Source of the DNA: Paracoccaceae bacterium
GTDB taxonomy: Bacteria; Pseudomonadota; Alphaproteobacteria; Rhodobacterales; Rhodobacteraceae
Length of the DNA: 64,000 bases
NCBI GenBank assembly: GCA_019454225.1
Contig: CP075370.1
Coordinates: 1,292,001-1,356,000, forward strand
Reading direction: 5' to 3'
Below are positions 26,316 through 36,086 of this stretch, piece after piece. The notes beneath the pieces were generated by a model that had not been told where the DNA came from, made no database searches, and worked only from the letters and a program-made list of their open reading frames with translations. The translations under genes were made by a program, and so were the position numbers. How positions within the stretch are numbered: position 1 is the stretch's first letter; the number at the start of each line of letters is the position of its first letter.

Positions 26316-27196
26316 TCGTCGCGCACTCCGTTCCGCAGCGTGCCGATGCCGTCGGCGGCAACCTCGACGACGTCGCCGGGTTGCAGCCAGCGCGGCGGAT
26401 CGAACCGCGCGCCCGCCCCCGTGGGCGTGCCGCATACCAGGATGTCGCCCGCCTCCAGCGTGCAGAAGGTCGAGACATAGGCGATGATCGCCCGGAAACC
26501 AAAGATCATCCGGCCGGTCCTGTCCTGCTGCCGGATCTCGCCGTTGACGCGGGTGCTCAGCTCGATGTCGTCCAACTGCGCGGCCGACCGGAACGGCACC
26601 AGCCACGGCCCCATCGAGCCCGAACCCTGCCAGTTCTTGCCCTGCGTCACGTTGAACTTGCCGTGGCGCACCCAGTCGCGCAGCGTGCCCTCGTTGCACA
26701 GCGTCAGCGCCGCGATGTGGTCATAGGCCGCCGCAGCCGCAATCCGGCGGCCCGGCTTTCCGATGACCACGGCGATCTCGCCCTCATAGTCCAGCTGCGG
26801 GCTTTCGGGTGGCCGGGTCAGCGGCTGGCCATGGCCAGTGAAGCTGGCGGGAAATCGGACGAACAGCGACGGAAATCCGGGCGCGGCCTGCCCGTCGCGG
26901 TATTCGGCGTTCCGGTCCGGAAAGTTCACGCCGACGCAGATGATCTTGCCCGGGTCGCCGATCGGTATCAGGTATTCCACTGCATCGGCGGCATGGTCCG
27001 GCATGCGGCCTGCCGCCGCCAGGATCATCTCGTCCACCGCGCCCGCCGCGATCGCCTGCCGCAACGCCGCGAAGCGATGGCCGAACGCGCCGGTCAGGTC
27101 GATGATCCCGGCATCGGTCACGACGCCGAAGCGGTCGGTGCCTCCGGCACGGAACGCGGCAAGGCGCGGCGGCAGGTCCTGGGTTCGGTCGGGCAT
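26312..27196 (-). CDS. hpaG: FAH-family isomerase/decarboxylase, single-domain HpaG-like
   Basis: A 294-residue fumarylacetoacetate-hydrolase-family enzyme. In this family a metal ion is held by an E..E..D/E set; here Glu138 and Glu140 (DYEGEIAVVIG) are clear, and Glu169 in CNEGTLRDW stands where many members have Asp. In the pathway HpaG decarboxylates 5-oxo-pent-3-ene-1,2,5-tricarboxylate and isomerises the product. E. coli HpaG is a duplicated two-domain protein of about 430 residues, whereas this gene has one domain and no second copy nearby. It may do both steps or only one. The gene overlaps hpaH and lies 6 bp after hpaD. Confidence 0.8.
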   Translation of the reverse strand: MPDRTQDLPPRLAAFRAGGTDRFGVVTDAGIIDLTGAFGHRFAALRQAIAAGAVDEMILAAAGRMPDHAADAVEYLIPIGDPGKIICVGVNFPDRNAEYRDGQAAPGFPSLFVRFPASFTGHGQPLTRPPESPQLDYEGEIAVVIGKPGRRIAAAAAYDHIAALTLCNEGTLRDWVRHGKFNVTQGKNWQGSGSMGPWLVPFRSAAQLDDIELSTRVNGEIRQQDRTGRMIFGFRAIIAYVSTFCTLEAGDILVCGTPTGAGARFDPPRWLQPGDVVEVAADGIGTLRNGVRDE

Positions 27197-27202
27197 GTGG
27201 CC

Positions 27203-28183
27203 TCAGGGCGCGATGATGGGTGTGGCGTCCAGCGTCGCGGGCACCGGGGCGACACCGTGGAACGTCGATCCCTCCTCGAACCATGACCGGGGCGCGGGGG
27301 CACCCCACAGGGTCTGGCGCTGCGGATCGGTCAGATCCCAGCGGATCGGCTCGTGGTCAGGGTCGACCGTCTGATAGTCGGAACAATAGATCTCGATCCG
27401 GTGGCCGTCGGGATCGCGGACATACAGGAAGAACGCGTTGGATATGCCGTGACGCCCCGGCCCGCGCTCCATGTTGGCCAGCCAGCCCGAGGTTGCCATC
27501 AGATCGCACAGGTCGATGATGTTCAGCGGCGTCGGCACCCAGAATGCGACGTGATGCAGTCGCGGCCCCGTGCCGTTGGTAAAGGCGATGTCATGCACGC
27601 CGCCCTTGCGCTGCATCCATGCGGCCCATAGCCGCCCCGAGGCCGCGTCCTCGGTGTATTCCGTGACCCGGAACCCGATGTCCGAATAGAACGCGACCGC
27701 GCGGTCCACATCGGGCGAGAACACGTTGAAATGGTCGATGCGCAGCGGCTTCACGCCCCGGTAGCGCGCATAGTCCTGGTGGATCGGTGGCAGCCTCGTC
27801 ATTGTCGCGTGGAATTCCAGCGGCATCCCGAAACAGTCGGTGGTCGCCAGCGTGCGCCCCTGGTGCGGGCGGTCCACCCAGGCACAGCCATGGCCCCGCG
27901 CGGTCAGGAAATCCCTCGCGCGATCAAGCTGGCCCTCGTCATAGACCTTGAACGACAGCGCGCCCGCCCCCGGCACGGCGGCGCGGCGCAGGACCAGGCT
28001 GTGGTGACCGCGTTCCTCCATCGCGCGCAGGTGGATCGCGCGGTCGTCCTCCTCGGTCACCTGCAGCCCCAGCATGTCCACATAGAAGGCCCGCGACGCC
28101 GCCAGATCGGTGACGTCCAGCTCCACATGGCTCAGCCGGACGATGGCGAAGGGCGGGTACAGGTTGTGCGGCGGGACGGGCAT
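27203..28183 (-). CDS. hpaD: 3,4-dihydroxyphenylacetate 2,3-dioxygenase (extradiol, VOC type)
   Basis: A 326-residue type I extradiol dioxygenase with two VOC-like halves. The C-terminal half carries the predicted metal ligands His151 (RIDHFNVFSPD), His210 or His211 (RLHHVAFWV) and Glu264 (RIEIYCSDY). Their spacing matches the His155/His214/Glu267 triad of characterised homoprotocatechuate 2,3-dioxygenase. It cleaves 3,4-dihydroxyphenylacetate next to the diol to give 5-carboxymethyl-2-hydroxymuconate semialdehyde, the substrate of HpaE encoded just upstream. The start at 28183 gives the standard length; the frame continues upstream without homology. Confidence 0.92.
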   Translation of the reverse strand: MPVPPHNLYPPFAIVRLSHVELDVTDLAASRAFYVDMLGLQVTEEDDRAIHLRAMEERGHHSLVLRRAAVPGAGALSFKVYDEGQLDRARDFLTARGHGCAWVDRPHQGRTLATTDCFGMPLEFHATMTRLPPIHQDYARYRGVKPLRIDHFNVFSPDVDRAVAFYSDIGFRVTEYTEDAASGRLWAAWMQRKGGVHDIAFTNGTGPRLHHVAFWVPTPLNIIDLCDLMATSGWLANMERGPGRHGISNAFFLYVRDPDGHRIEIYCSDYQTVDPDHEPIRWDLTDPQRQTLWGAPAPRSWFEEGSTFHGVAPVPATLDATPIIAP

Positions 28184-28212
28184 GGTCGGTCTCCCCTTTG
28201 GCGCGCCGGGCG

Positions 28213-29717
<1,505 letters not shown>

Positions 29718-29721
<4 letters not shown>

Positions 29722-30122
29722 GGCCTGGCCCCCGGTGCGGCGCCCGACAGCCGGGCGTGGATCGGGTTGTTCTTCCAGCTCAGCTCCGGGTCGATCTCCC
29801 GGATCTCCAGCGACAGCGCGAAATGCGGCGTCGACAGCGGCCCGGCCAGCGCGGCCTCGGCGGCGGCCATGATGCGGGCGCCCGCATCGGCCAGCACGTC
29901 GCGCGGGCGCCCGGCCCCGGCCGCAAGCGTCAGCGCCACGAACCCGTTGGCCGGATGGCCATCCGCCACGATGGCGAAGTCCGCCGCATGGGCGCGCACC
30001 CTGATGCCCGCCAGCGGGAACACCCCGGTCGCAACCATCGCGGCATGCAGGTCGCGGCACAGCCCCGCGATCGCCACGCGGTCCGCCAGCCCCGGCGAAT
30101 ACTCGACAGTCAGATGCGGCAC
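29718..30122 (-). CDS. hpaF: 5-carboxymethyl-2-hydroxymuconate delta-isomerase
   Basis: A 134-residue isomerase. The protein begins M-P-H-L-T-V-E-Y, so removal of Met exposes the N-terminal proline that acts as the catalytic base. FPLAGIRVRAH and SLEIREIDPELSWKNN match E. coli HpaF closely. The start is GTG 30122, with GGAGGGGGG upstream; a longer frame continues across the promoter and into hpaR and is rejected. It converts carboxymethyl-hydroxymuconate to its keto isomer. It is first in the operon, 27 bp from a perfect palindrome. Confidence 0.93.
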
Positions 30123-30148
30123 GAGATTCCCCCCTCCCGTCACATCGT

Positions 30149-30160
30149 TTAACATGTTAA
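30149..30160. promoter_or_regulatory. Probable HpaR operator palindrome
   Basis: TTAACATGTTAA at 30149-30160 is a perfect 12-bp palindrome in the 106-bp gap between divergent hpaF and hpaR. It is an AT-rich island in very GC-rich DNA, and flanking CG/CG bases extend the symmetry imperfectly. MarR-family dimers bind such short palindromes, and hpaR is adjacent, so repression of both directions is likely. Binding itself is inference. Confidence 0.65.
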
Positions 30161-30228
30161 GCGCCGCGAGTCTTGTCAAGCGCGCCGTGGTGCGACATGT
30201 GACAGGGGGGCATCGCAGGGCAGGGCGG

Positions 30229-30705
30229 ATGATGGACAAGGCGCCGCATGACGGTTTCCAGCTTGCCGACACCCGGCGCACGCTGCCCATCGCCCTGCTG
30301 CGCGCGCGCGAGGCGGTGATGGACCGCTTCCGCCCCATGCTGAACGCGCATGGCGTCACCGAACAGCAATGGCGCGTGATGCGCGTGCTGCAGGAACGGG
30401 GGCCGACGGATGCGACGGCCCTGGCAACGGCGGCCTGCGTGCTGCCGCCCTCGCTGACGCGGATGCTCAGGGCACTGGAATCCCGCAGCTTCATCACGCT
30501 GCACCGCGACCCCTCGGACGGGCGCCGCGCCAAGATCGTGCTGACCGAGCCGGGCCGGTCCTTCATCGCAGAGGTCTCGCCGCGCAGCGCCGAGGTCTAT
30601 GCCGCGATCGAACGGCGCTTTGGCCGCGCCAGGATCGACGCCCTGCTTGACGATCTTGCCGCGCTGACCGATGCCCTGCGGGATGACGATGCGCCACGCG
30701 GCTGA
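30229..30705 (+). CDS. hpaR: Homoprotocatechuate operon regulator, MarR family
   Basis: A 158-residue MarR regulator. The opening, RRTLPIALLRAREAVMDRFR, matches HpaR proteins. The winged helix is at LPPSLTRMLRALESRSFITL with the wing RDPSDGRRAKIVLTEPG. It is divergent from hpaFEDGH and should repress that operon until homoprotocatechuate or 4-hydroxyphenylacetate binds. Two adjacent ATGs (30229 and 30232) are possible, giving proteins that differ by one residue. It is followed after 18 bp by an alpha/beta hydrolase, probably on the same transcript. Confidence 0.92.
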   Translation: MMDKAPHDGFQLADTRRTLPIALLRAREAVMDRFRPMLNAHGVTEQQWRVMRVLQERGPTDATALATAACVLPPSLTRMLRALESRSFITLHRDPSDGRRAKIVLTEPGRSFIAEVSPRSAEVYAAIERRFGRARIDALLDDLAALTDALRDDDAPRG

Positions 30706-30723
30706 TGCCGAGGGAGACCCGCC

Positions 30724-31638
30724 ATGCCGACCCTAGCAGAGGCCACCGCCACCTTGCGCAACCGCCTCTGGCCGCTGTTCGGACTGGACGATCACCCGCT
30801 GGCGTTTCATGCGGCCCGGCCCGAGCCTTCGGCGGACCCTGCAATGACCTTGCAGCGCCTCGCCTTCCGCACGGCGCGGGGCGAGGCGGTGCGCGGCTTC
30901 TTCTGCCGGCCCGTCGCGGCATCCGGCCCGGTGCCGGCGGTCCTGGTGCTGCACGCCCATGGCGGCCGCTACGACATCGGAGCCTCTGAACTGATCGGGG
31001 GGCGTCCGGCACTGGCCGGGCCGCTCGCACCGGCGCTGGCGGGGCTGGGGATCGCCTCGCTCTGCCTCGACATGCCCTGCTTCGGCGACAGGGCGGCCGA
31101 GGCCGAGGGCCCCGCCGCCAAGGCCCGCCTGTGGGAGGGGCGCAGCCTTGCCGGCCAGATGCTGGGCGAAAGCCGGGCGGCCCTGGATTGGCTGTCGGGC
31201 CAGCCCGGCATCCGGCCCGACCGCATCGGTGTCTACGGCATCTCGATGGGGGCGACGCTGGGCTACTGGCTGGCGGCGGTGGAACCCCGCATCCGCGCCC
31301 TGGCCCAGCTGTGCTGTCTCGCCGATTTCCGCGCGCTGATCGCCACCGGCGCGCATGACCTGCACGGCCCCTACCTGACGATCCCGGGGCTGCTGCCGCT
31401 CGCCTCGAACGGCACGATTGCCGGGATGGTGGCGCCCCGCGCGCAGTTCGTCGGGCTGGGCGACTGCGATCCGCTGACGCCCCCCGATGCCGCCGATCCC
31501 GCGCTGACCGAACTGGCGGCGGCCTATGCCCGCACCGGAGGCCGCCTTGTCATCCACCGCGAAGCCGAAACGGGGCACCGCGAGTCCCCTGCGATGCGGG
31601 CGGCGGTGCTGGATTTCCTGCGCGGCGAACTGGCCTGA
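30724..31638 (+). CDS. Alpha/beta hydrolase (dienelactone hydrolase/esterase-like)
   Basis: A 304-residue alpha/beta hydrolase with no signal peptide. The nucleophile is Ser174 in GISMG, the acid is probably Asp247 or Asp249 in GLGDCDPLTP, and the base is His285 in ETGHRES. HAHGGRYD supplies the oxyanion-hole region. It resembles the dienelactone hydrolase/cephalosporin C deacetylase-like group; these cleave esters or lactones. It follows hpaR closely and might release 4-hydroxyphenylacetate or a related aromatic from an ester. That is inference from position only. It is end-to-end with the convergent sugar-ABC ATPase gene. Confidence 0.82.
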   Translation: MPTLAEATATLRNRLWPLFGLDDHPLAFHAARPEPSADPAMTLQRLAFRTARGEAVRGFFCRPVAASGPVPAVLVLHAHGGRYDIGASELIGGRPALAGPLAPALAGLGIASLCLDMPCFGDRAAEAEGPAAKARLWEGRSLAGQMLGESRAALDWLSGQPGIRPDRIGVYGISMGATLGYWLAAVEPRIRALAQLCCLADFRALIATGAHDLHGPYLTIPGLLPLASNGTIAGMVAPRAQFVGLGDCDPLTPPDAADPALTELAAAYARTGGRLVIHREAETGHRESPAMRAAVLDFLRGELA

Positions 31639-32691
31639 TCACCGACCCGGCAGGCGCTGACCCTCGCTGTCGAACAGGTGCAGGTCGTCCACATCGAAAC
31701 CCAGCGTGATCTCGGCGCCGCGTGCAAGGTCGGGCTGGCCGGGCAGCACCGCCAGCACCGGCGCACCCCCGGGCGTGCGGGCATGGACCACGCTTTCGGC
31801 ACCCAGGGCCTCGACCATGCCCACCCGCGCCACCACCGGCCCGGCCGGGTCCAGCCGCAGATGCTGCGGGCGCAGGCCCACCGTCACACCGCCGTCCGGC
31901 AGGCCCGGCACCTCCAGCCGCGGCCCGCCCTCGATCTGGACCGCGCCCCTCACCGCCAGCCCCGGCCACAGGTTCATGCCCGGCGCCCCGATGAACCCCG
32001 CCACGAACAGGTTGGCGGGCCGATTGTACAGGTTCAGCGGCGTGTCCACCTGCTCGATCCTGCCGGCCCGCAGCACCACGATCCGGTCGGCCATGGTCAT
32101 TGCCTCGACCTGGTCATGCGTCACATGGATCATCGTGGCGCCAAGCCGGTCGTGCAGCGCCGAAAGCTCGGCCCGCATCGACACCCGCAGCTCCGCATCC
32201 AGGTTCGACAGCGGCTCGTCCAGCAGAAAGGCGGTCGGCCGGCGCACGATGGCCCGCCCGATCGCCACGCGCTGCCGCTGCCCGCCCGACAGTTGCCCCG
32301 GGCGGCGCTCCAGCAACGGCTCGATCTCCAGCATCCGCGCCGCCTCGGCGATGCGGGCGTCGATCTCGGCCCGCGGCATCCGGGTGTTCTCCAGCCCGAA
32401 GGCCATGTTCGCCCGCACCGTCATGTGCGGGTAGAGCGCGTAGGACTGGAACACCATGGCAAGGCCGCGGTCGGCCGCGCCCTTCGCGGTCACATCCGCG
32501 CCGTCGATCTCGATCCGGCCCGACGTGGGCCGGTCCAGGCCCGCGATCATCCGCAGCAGCGTGGACTTGCCGCAGCCCGAGGGGCCGACAAAGACGGCAA
32601 GCTCGCCCTCCTCGATCGTCAGGTCGATGCCCTTCAGCACATCGACCGCGCCAAAGCTCTTGCGGATGTCGTGCAGCGCGATGCGGCCCAT
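31639..32691 (-). CDS. Sugar ABC transporter ATP-binding protein (UgpC/MalK type)
   Basis: A 350-residue ATPase of the CUT1 carbohydrate importer class. Walker A is GPSGCGKST, the signature LSGGQRQR, Walker B LLDEPLSNLDA, followed by a C-terminal OB/TOBE regulatory domain. The ATG at 32691 is preferred over the TTG two codons upstream because AGGAGG sits 6 bp before it. It is distal in the uronide operon, after the two permeases. Such ATPases can serve several importers, but the position indicates it is dedicated here. Confidence 0.93.
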   Translation of the reverse strand: MGRIALHDIRKSFGAVDVLKGIDLTIEEGELAVFVGPSGCGKSTLLRMIAGLDRPTSGRIEIDGADVTAKGAADRGLAMVFQSYALYPHMTVRANMAFGLENTRMPRAEIDARIAEAARMLEIEPLLERRPGQLSGGQRQRVAIGRAIVRRPTAFLLDEPLSNLDAELRVSMRAELSALHDRLGATMIHVTHDQVEAMTMADRIVVLRAGRIEQVDTPLNLYNRPANLFVAGFIGAPGMNLWPGLAVRGAVQIEGGPRLEVPGLPDGGVTVGLRPQHLRLDPAGPVVARVGMVEALGAESVVHARTPGGAPVLAVLPGQPDLARGAEITLGFDVDDLHLFDSEGQRLPGR

Positions 32692-32701
32692 CGGCAACCT
32701 C

Positions 32702-33751
32702 CTATTTCAGGCCCGTCCCGGCGATGCCGGAGGCGATGAAGCGTTGCAGGAAGACAAAGACCAGAACCACCGGGATCATGGTGATGACAGTCATCGCCAG
32801 CAGGTAATGCCACTGGACATTCAGTTCGCCCGCATAGGCATTCAGGCCGACCTGCAGCGTATAGACCTCCTGCCGGGACAGCACGATCAGCGGCCACAGG
32901 AAATCGTTCCACCGCCAGACCACCGAAAAGATGGCCAGCACCGCCAGCGCGGGCGCGGTCAGCGGCAGCACGATGCGCCAGTAGATCTGCCACTCGCTCG
33001 CATGGTCCATCCGGGCGGCTTCCAGCAACTCGTCCGGGATCGTCAGCATGTATTGCCGCAGCAGGAACACGCCGGTCGGCGTGGCCACCGTGGGCAGGAT
33101 CACGCCCCACAGCGAATTCACCAGCCCCGCCGCCGAGATGATCGAATACAGCGGCACCAGAATCACCGACAGCGGGATCATCAGCGTCGCGATGATCAGC
33201 ACGACCACCAGGTTGCGCCCCCGGAACTCGTATTTCGACAGGGCGAAGGCCGCCATCGAATTGGTCAGCAGGGTGATCAGCGTCGCGACGACCGTCACGA
33301 ACACCGAATTCAGCGTGTAGTTCAGGAAATCGAACCGCAGGAACGGGTCCAGGTAGTTGCCCCAGGAAAACCCCACCTGCCGGTCGGGCGCGCGGTTGGC
33401 GATGTTGACCCGTTCGATCTCGCCGGGGTTCTCCGGGTCGACCATCTGCGCCACGGTGCCCACGCGCCGCACCTCGGCCAGCGTGCGGCTGCCCGCCTCG
33501 TCGGTCACCACGAACAGCGGCAGCGGCCGGTCATAGCCCTCGACCACTGCCGTGCGCGCCTCATAGGGCAGCAGCGTCGGCGGAAACTCGGCCAGTTGCG
33601 CGGGCGACTTGAACGATGACAGCACCAGCCACAGCGCCGGGCCGAACATGATGGCCACCCCGGCGCCAAGCCAAAGGAAGGTCACGACATCCGTCCAGTG
33701 CCAGCCCGCACCCCCACGGCGCCGCGTCAGAAAGCCAAGCGCGCGTGTCAT
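32702..33751 (-). CDS. Sugar ABC permease (MalG/UgpE type) with periplasmic insertion
   Basis: A 349-residue CUT1 permease with an EAA loop EAARMDHASEWQIYWRIVLP. Family members are usually 270-300 residues. Here about 60 extra residues, roughly 65-125, containing PLFVVTDEAGSRTLAEV and VDPENPGEIERV, lie between the first and second membrane segments, in the periplasm. The insertion could contact the binding protein or substrate. The gene overlaps the other permease in an ATGA, and its TAG is just upstream of the ATPase ribosome-binding site. Confidence 0.9.
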   Translation of the reverse strand: MTRALGFLTRRRGGAGWHWTDVVTFLWLGAGVAIMFGPALWLVLSSFKSPAQLAEFPPTLLPYEARTAVVEGYDRPLPLFVVTDEAGSRTLAEVRRVGTVAQMVDPENPGEIERVNIANRAPDRQVGFSWGNYLDPFLRFDFLNYTLNSVFVTVVATLITLLTNSMAAFALSKYEFRGRNLVVVLIIATLMIPLSVILVPLYSIISAAGLVNSLWGVILPTVATPTGVFLLRQYMLTIPDELLEAARMDHASEWQIYWRIVLPLTAPALAVLAIFSVVWRWNDFLWPLIVLSRQEVYTLQVGLNAYAGELNVQWHYLLAMTVITMIPVVLVFVFLQRFIASGIAGTGLK

Positions 33752-34761
33752 TTCAGCTTGCCCCTCCGCTCGTTGCGCCGTCCCAGCGCCAGCTGCACCA
33801 GCGTCAGCACCACCAGCACGCCGCCCATCAGGATCGAGGCCGCCGCCGCCAGCCCCGGGTTCTTCAGCAGCGAGGCAAAGCCCACCTCGTAGATGTATTG
33901 CGTCAGGAACAGCGTCGCCGTGCCCGGCCCGCCCCCGGTCAGCACATAGGCCTCGTCGAACACCTGCACCGCCCGGATCAGCGCCAGAACCACCACGACC
34001 AGCAGGTTCGGCATCAGCAGCGGCAGGGTGATGCGCCAGAACACCCGCGCCGGGCGCGTGCCGTCCATCTCGGCCGCCTCGTACAGGTCGCGCGGGATCG
34101 CCTGCAACCCGGCCAGCAGGATCAGCGCGAAGAACCCCAGATGCGCCCAGATCGTCACCCCGATCGCGGCGGCAAAGGCAAAGTTGCGGTCCAGCAGCCA
34201 GTTGACCGGGTCAAGCCCCACGCCCACCAGCCCGGCATTCAGCACTCCGTTGCGGTCGAGGATCCAGCGCCAGATCAGGCCCACCACCACCGGCGACAGC
34301 AGCACCGGAAAGAAGAACACCGCCCGCCAGAACCCCCGCGCCCTCAGCTCGCGGTTCAGGATCAGCGCGGTCGCGGTGGCGCAGATCACCAGAAGCGTCA
34401 CCTGCAGCACCACGAAGGTGCCGGTGTTGCGCACCGCCGTCCAGAACTGGTCCTCCTGGCAGGTGCGGATGTCCAGATAATTCTGGCAGGTCAGCAGCCG
34501 CGCATATTGCGCGCCGCCCACGAACTCGCGGTCGGCCAGGAACAGCGCGCCGCCCGTCGTCATCGAATAGGCGATGTTCACCACCAGCGGAAACAGCACG
34601 AACACGCCGAAGATCGCCATGTTCGGCAGCAGGAAGAAGCCGACCATGCCCTTCTGCCCGGCCACCCGCTGCCACAGCCGCAGCGGCGGGTCGATCAGCG
34701 CGGCCAGCCAGCCGAGGGGGGCCGTCACCACGGCCCCCGCCATTTGTGTCAGGCGCTTCAT
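33748..34761 (-). CDS. Sugar ABC permease (MalF/UgpA type)
   Basis: A 337-residue permease. The first strong membrane segment is GMVGFFLLPNMAIFGVFVLF, and the EAA loop is EAAEMDGTRPARVFWRITLP. The periplasmic loop after segment 1 contains two cysteines (LLTCQNYLDIRTCQED) that could form a disulfide. The ATG at 34761 follows the binding-protein stop by 4 bp; a longer frame extends into that gene and is rejected. With the MalG-type partner it forms the channel of the oligosaccharide importer. Confidence 0.92.
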   Translation of the reverse strand: MKRLTQMAGAVVTAPLGWLAALIDPPLRLWQRVAGQKGMVGFFLLPNMAIFGVFVLFPLVVNIAYSMTTGGALFLADREFVGGAQYARLLTCQNYLDIRTCQEDQFWTAVRNTGTFVVLQVTLLVICATATALILNRELRARGFWRAVFFFPVLLSPVVVGLIWRWILDRNGVLNAGLVGVGLDPVNWLLDRNFAFAAAIGVTIWAHLGFFALILLAGLQAIPRDLYEAAEMDGTRPARVFWRITLPLLMPNLLVVVVLALIRAVQVFDEAYVLTGGGPGTATLFLTQYIYEVGFASLLKNPGLAAAASILMGGVLVVLTLVQLALGRRNERRGKLK

Positions 34762-34765
34762 GCCC

Positions 34766-36028
34766 CTACTTCGCCGCCGCGACCTGCTCGGCGATGTCCG
34801 AGTCGATCCGGGCATAGGCCTCGTCCAGCGTCATCTCGCCGGCCATCACCTGGCTGATCCGGTTCACCATCGCGCCGTAATAGGCCGAGGCCCATTTCCA
34901 TGCGGGCAGTGCCGCCGCACCGGGCTCGATCTCGCCCGCCGCCGCGACGAACTTGTCCAGCGCGCCCTTCACGTTCGGGTCATCGGTCTGCCAGTCCAGC
35001 CCGCCCTTGGCGGCCACCCCGGCGTGGGCCGGCAGGAACAGCGTGCGTTCCGAGAACTCCTTCACGATGTCCTCCTGCGCGAAGAACTCCATGACCTTGG
35101 CGACCTCGGCGGCGTTCTTGGTGTATTTCACCGCCACCAGCGCCGCACCGCCCGCAAGCCCCGAACACCCGGCCGTGCCGCAGGGCGAACCCGTGGCAAC
35201 CCAGTCGAACCCGTCGCCGATCTTGGTCGACAGGTTGGCGATCTGCCACGACCCTGAATAGTAGAACGGGATCTGCGCGTTGATGAAGTCGTCCGCCGCC
35301 GCCCGGTAGGTCGATCCCGAGGCCGCGACCCAGGTATCCTTCAGCATCTGGCCGCCCTCGACCCAGCCGACCAGCTTGGCGGCAAAGGCCTTGACCCCGT
35401 CGTCCACGGGCAGGGGCATCCCGTCCGGCCCGATGTAGTTCGCGCCATAGGAAACGTTCGGCCCCGAAATCCGGTGGCCCGACCGGTCGATGGCAAAGGC
35501 CGCCGCCGTGCCCTGCGACTTGGCCACCTGGTCGGCGGCGTTCACCCAGTCGTCCCAGGTCGCCCCCGCGCCCGGCAGCGCGACGCCCGCCTGCTCGAAC
35601 AGCGTGGCGTTGGCAAACCCGCCGGTCAGCGTCAGCTGCGTCATGAACCCGGTGATCGCGTCCGATCCGTCCTCGCGCATCCAGTCGGCATGGGCGCCGA
35701 AATTGGTGCGCCAGTAGTCCGCATCCGACAGGTGCGGCGTCAGGTCCAGCCAGTGCGGCGCCAGCGTCTTGATGTTGGTCACCCGCGCGATGTCGGGGCC
35801 GTCCCCGGCCTCCAGCTGGATCTGCAGCTGCTCCTGCACCACCTTGTAGGCCACCTCGTCCAGGATCAGGTTGATCCCCGGATTCGCGGCGTTGAACCGC
35901 GCCACGAGGTCCTTCATGACCTCGCCTTCCACGCCGTCCGAATACCACATCATCCGCACGTCGCCCGCCATCGCGGTCGAGCTCATCAACAGCGCCGCAA
36001 GGGTCGCGCCGGTCAGTTTCGTCCTCAT
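34766..36028 (-). CDS. Sugar ABC transporter solute-binding protein
   Basis: A 420-residue extracellular solute-binding protein of the CUT1 (MalE/UgpB-like) class. A signal peptide ends in SSTAMA at about residue 21, followed by GDVRMMWYSDGVEGEVMKDL. Mature-protein family features include FNAANPGINLILDEV and an ATWDDWVNAADQVAKSQGTA helix. Genes downstream encode unsaturated-uronide enzymes, so the ligand is probably an acidic di- or oligosaccharide. It is preceded by the 823-residue putative carbohydrate enzyme with a 58-bp gap. Confidence 0.92.
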   Translation of the reverse strand: MRTKLTGATLAALLMSSTAMAGDVRMMWYSDGVEGEVMKDLVARFNAANPGINLILDEVAYKVVQEQLQIQLEAGDGPDIARVTNIKTLAPHWLDLTPHLSDADYWRTNFGAHADWMREDGSDAITGFMTQLTLTGGFANATLFEQAGVALPGAGATWDDWVNAADQVAKSQGTAAAFAIDRSGHRISGPNVSYGANYIGPDGMPLPVDDGVKAFAAKLVGWVEGGQMLKDTWVAASGSTYRAAADDFINAQIPFYYSGSWQIANLSTKIGDGFDWVATGSPCGTAGCSGLAGGAALVAVKYTKNAAEVAKVMEFFAQEDIVKEFSERTLFLPAHAGVAAKGGLDWQTDDPNVKGALDKFVAAAGEIEPGAAALPAWKWASAYYGAMVNRISQVMAGEMTLDEAYARIDSDIAEQVAAAK

Positions 36029-36086
36029 TGCCTTCTCCTCCGTTGTTGTCCGGCGCCGTCTCTGCGGACGGGCCGGGTCGTCGTGA

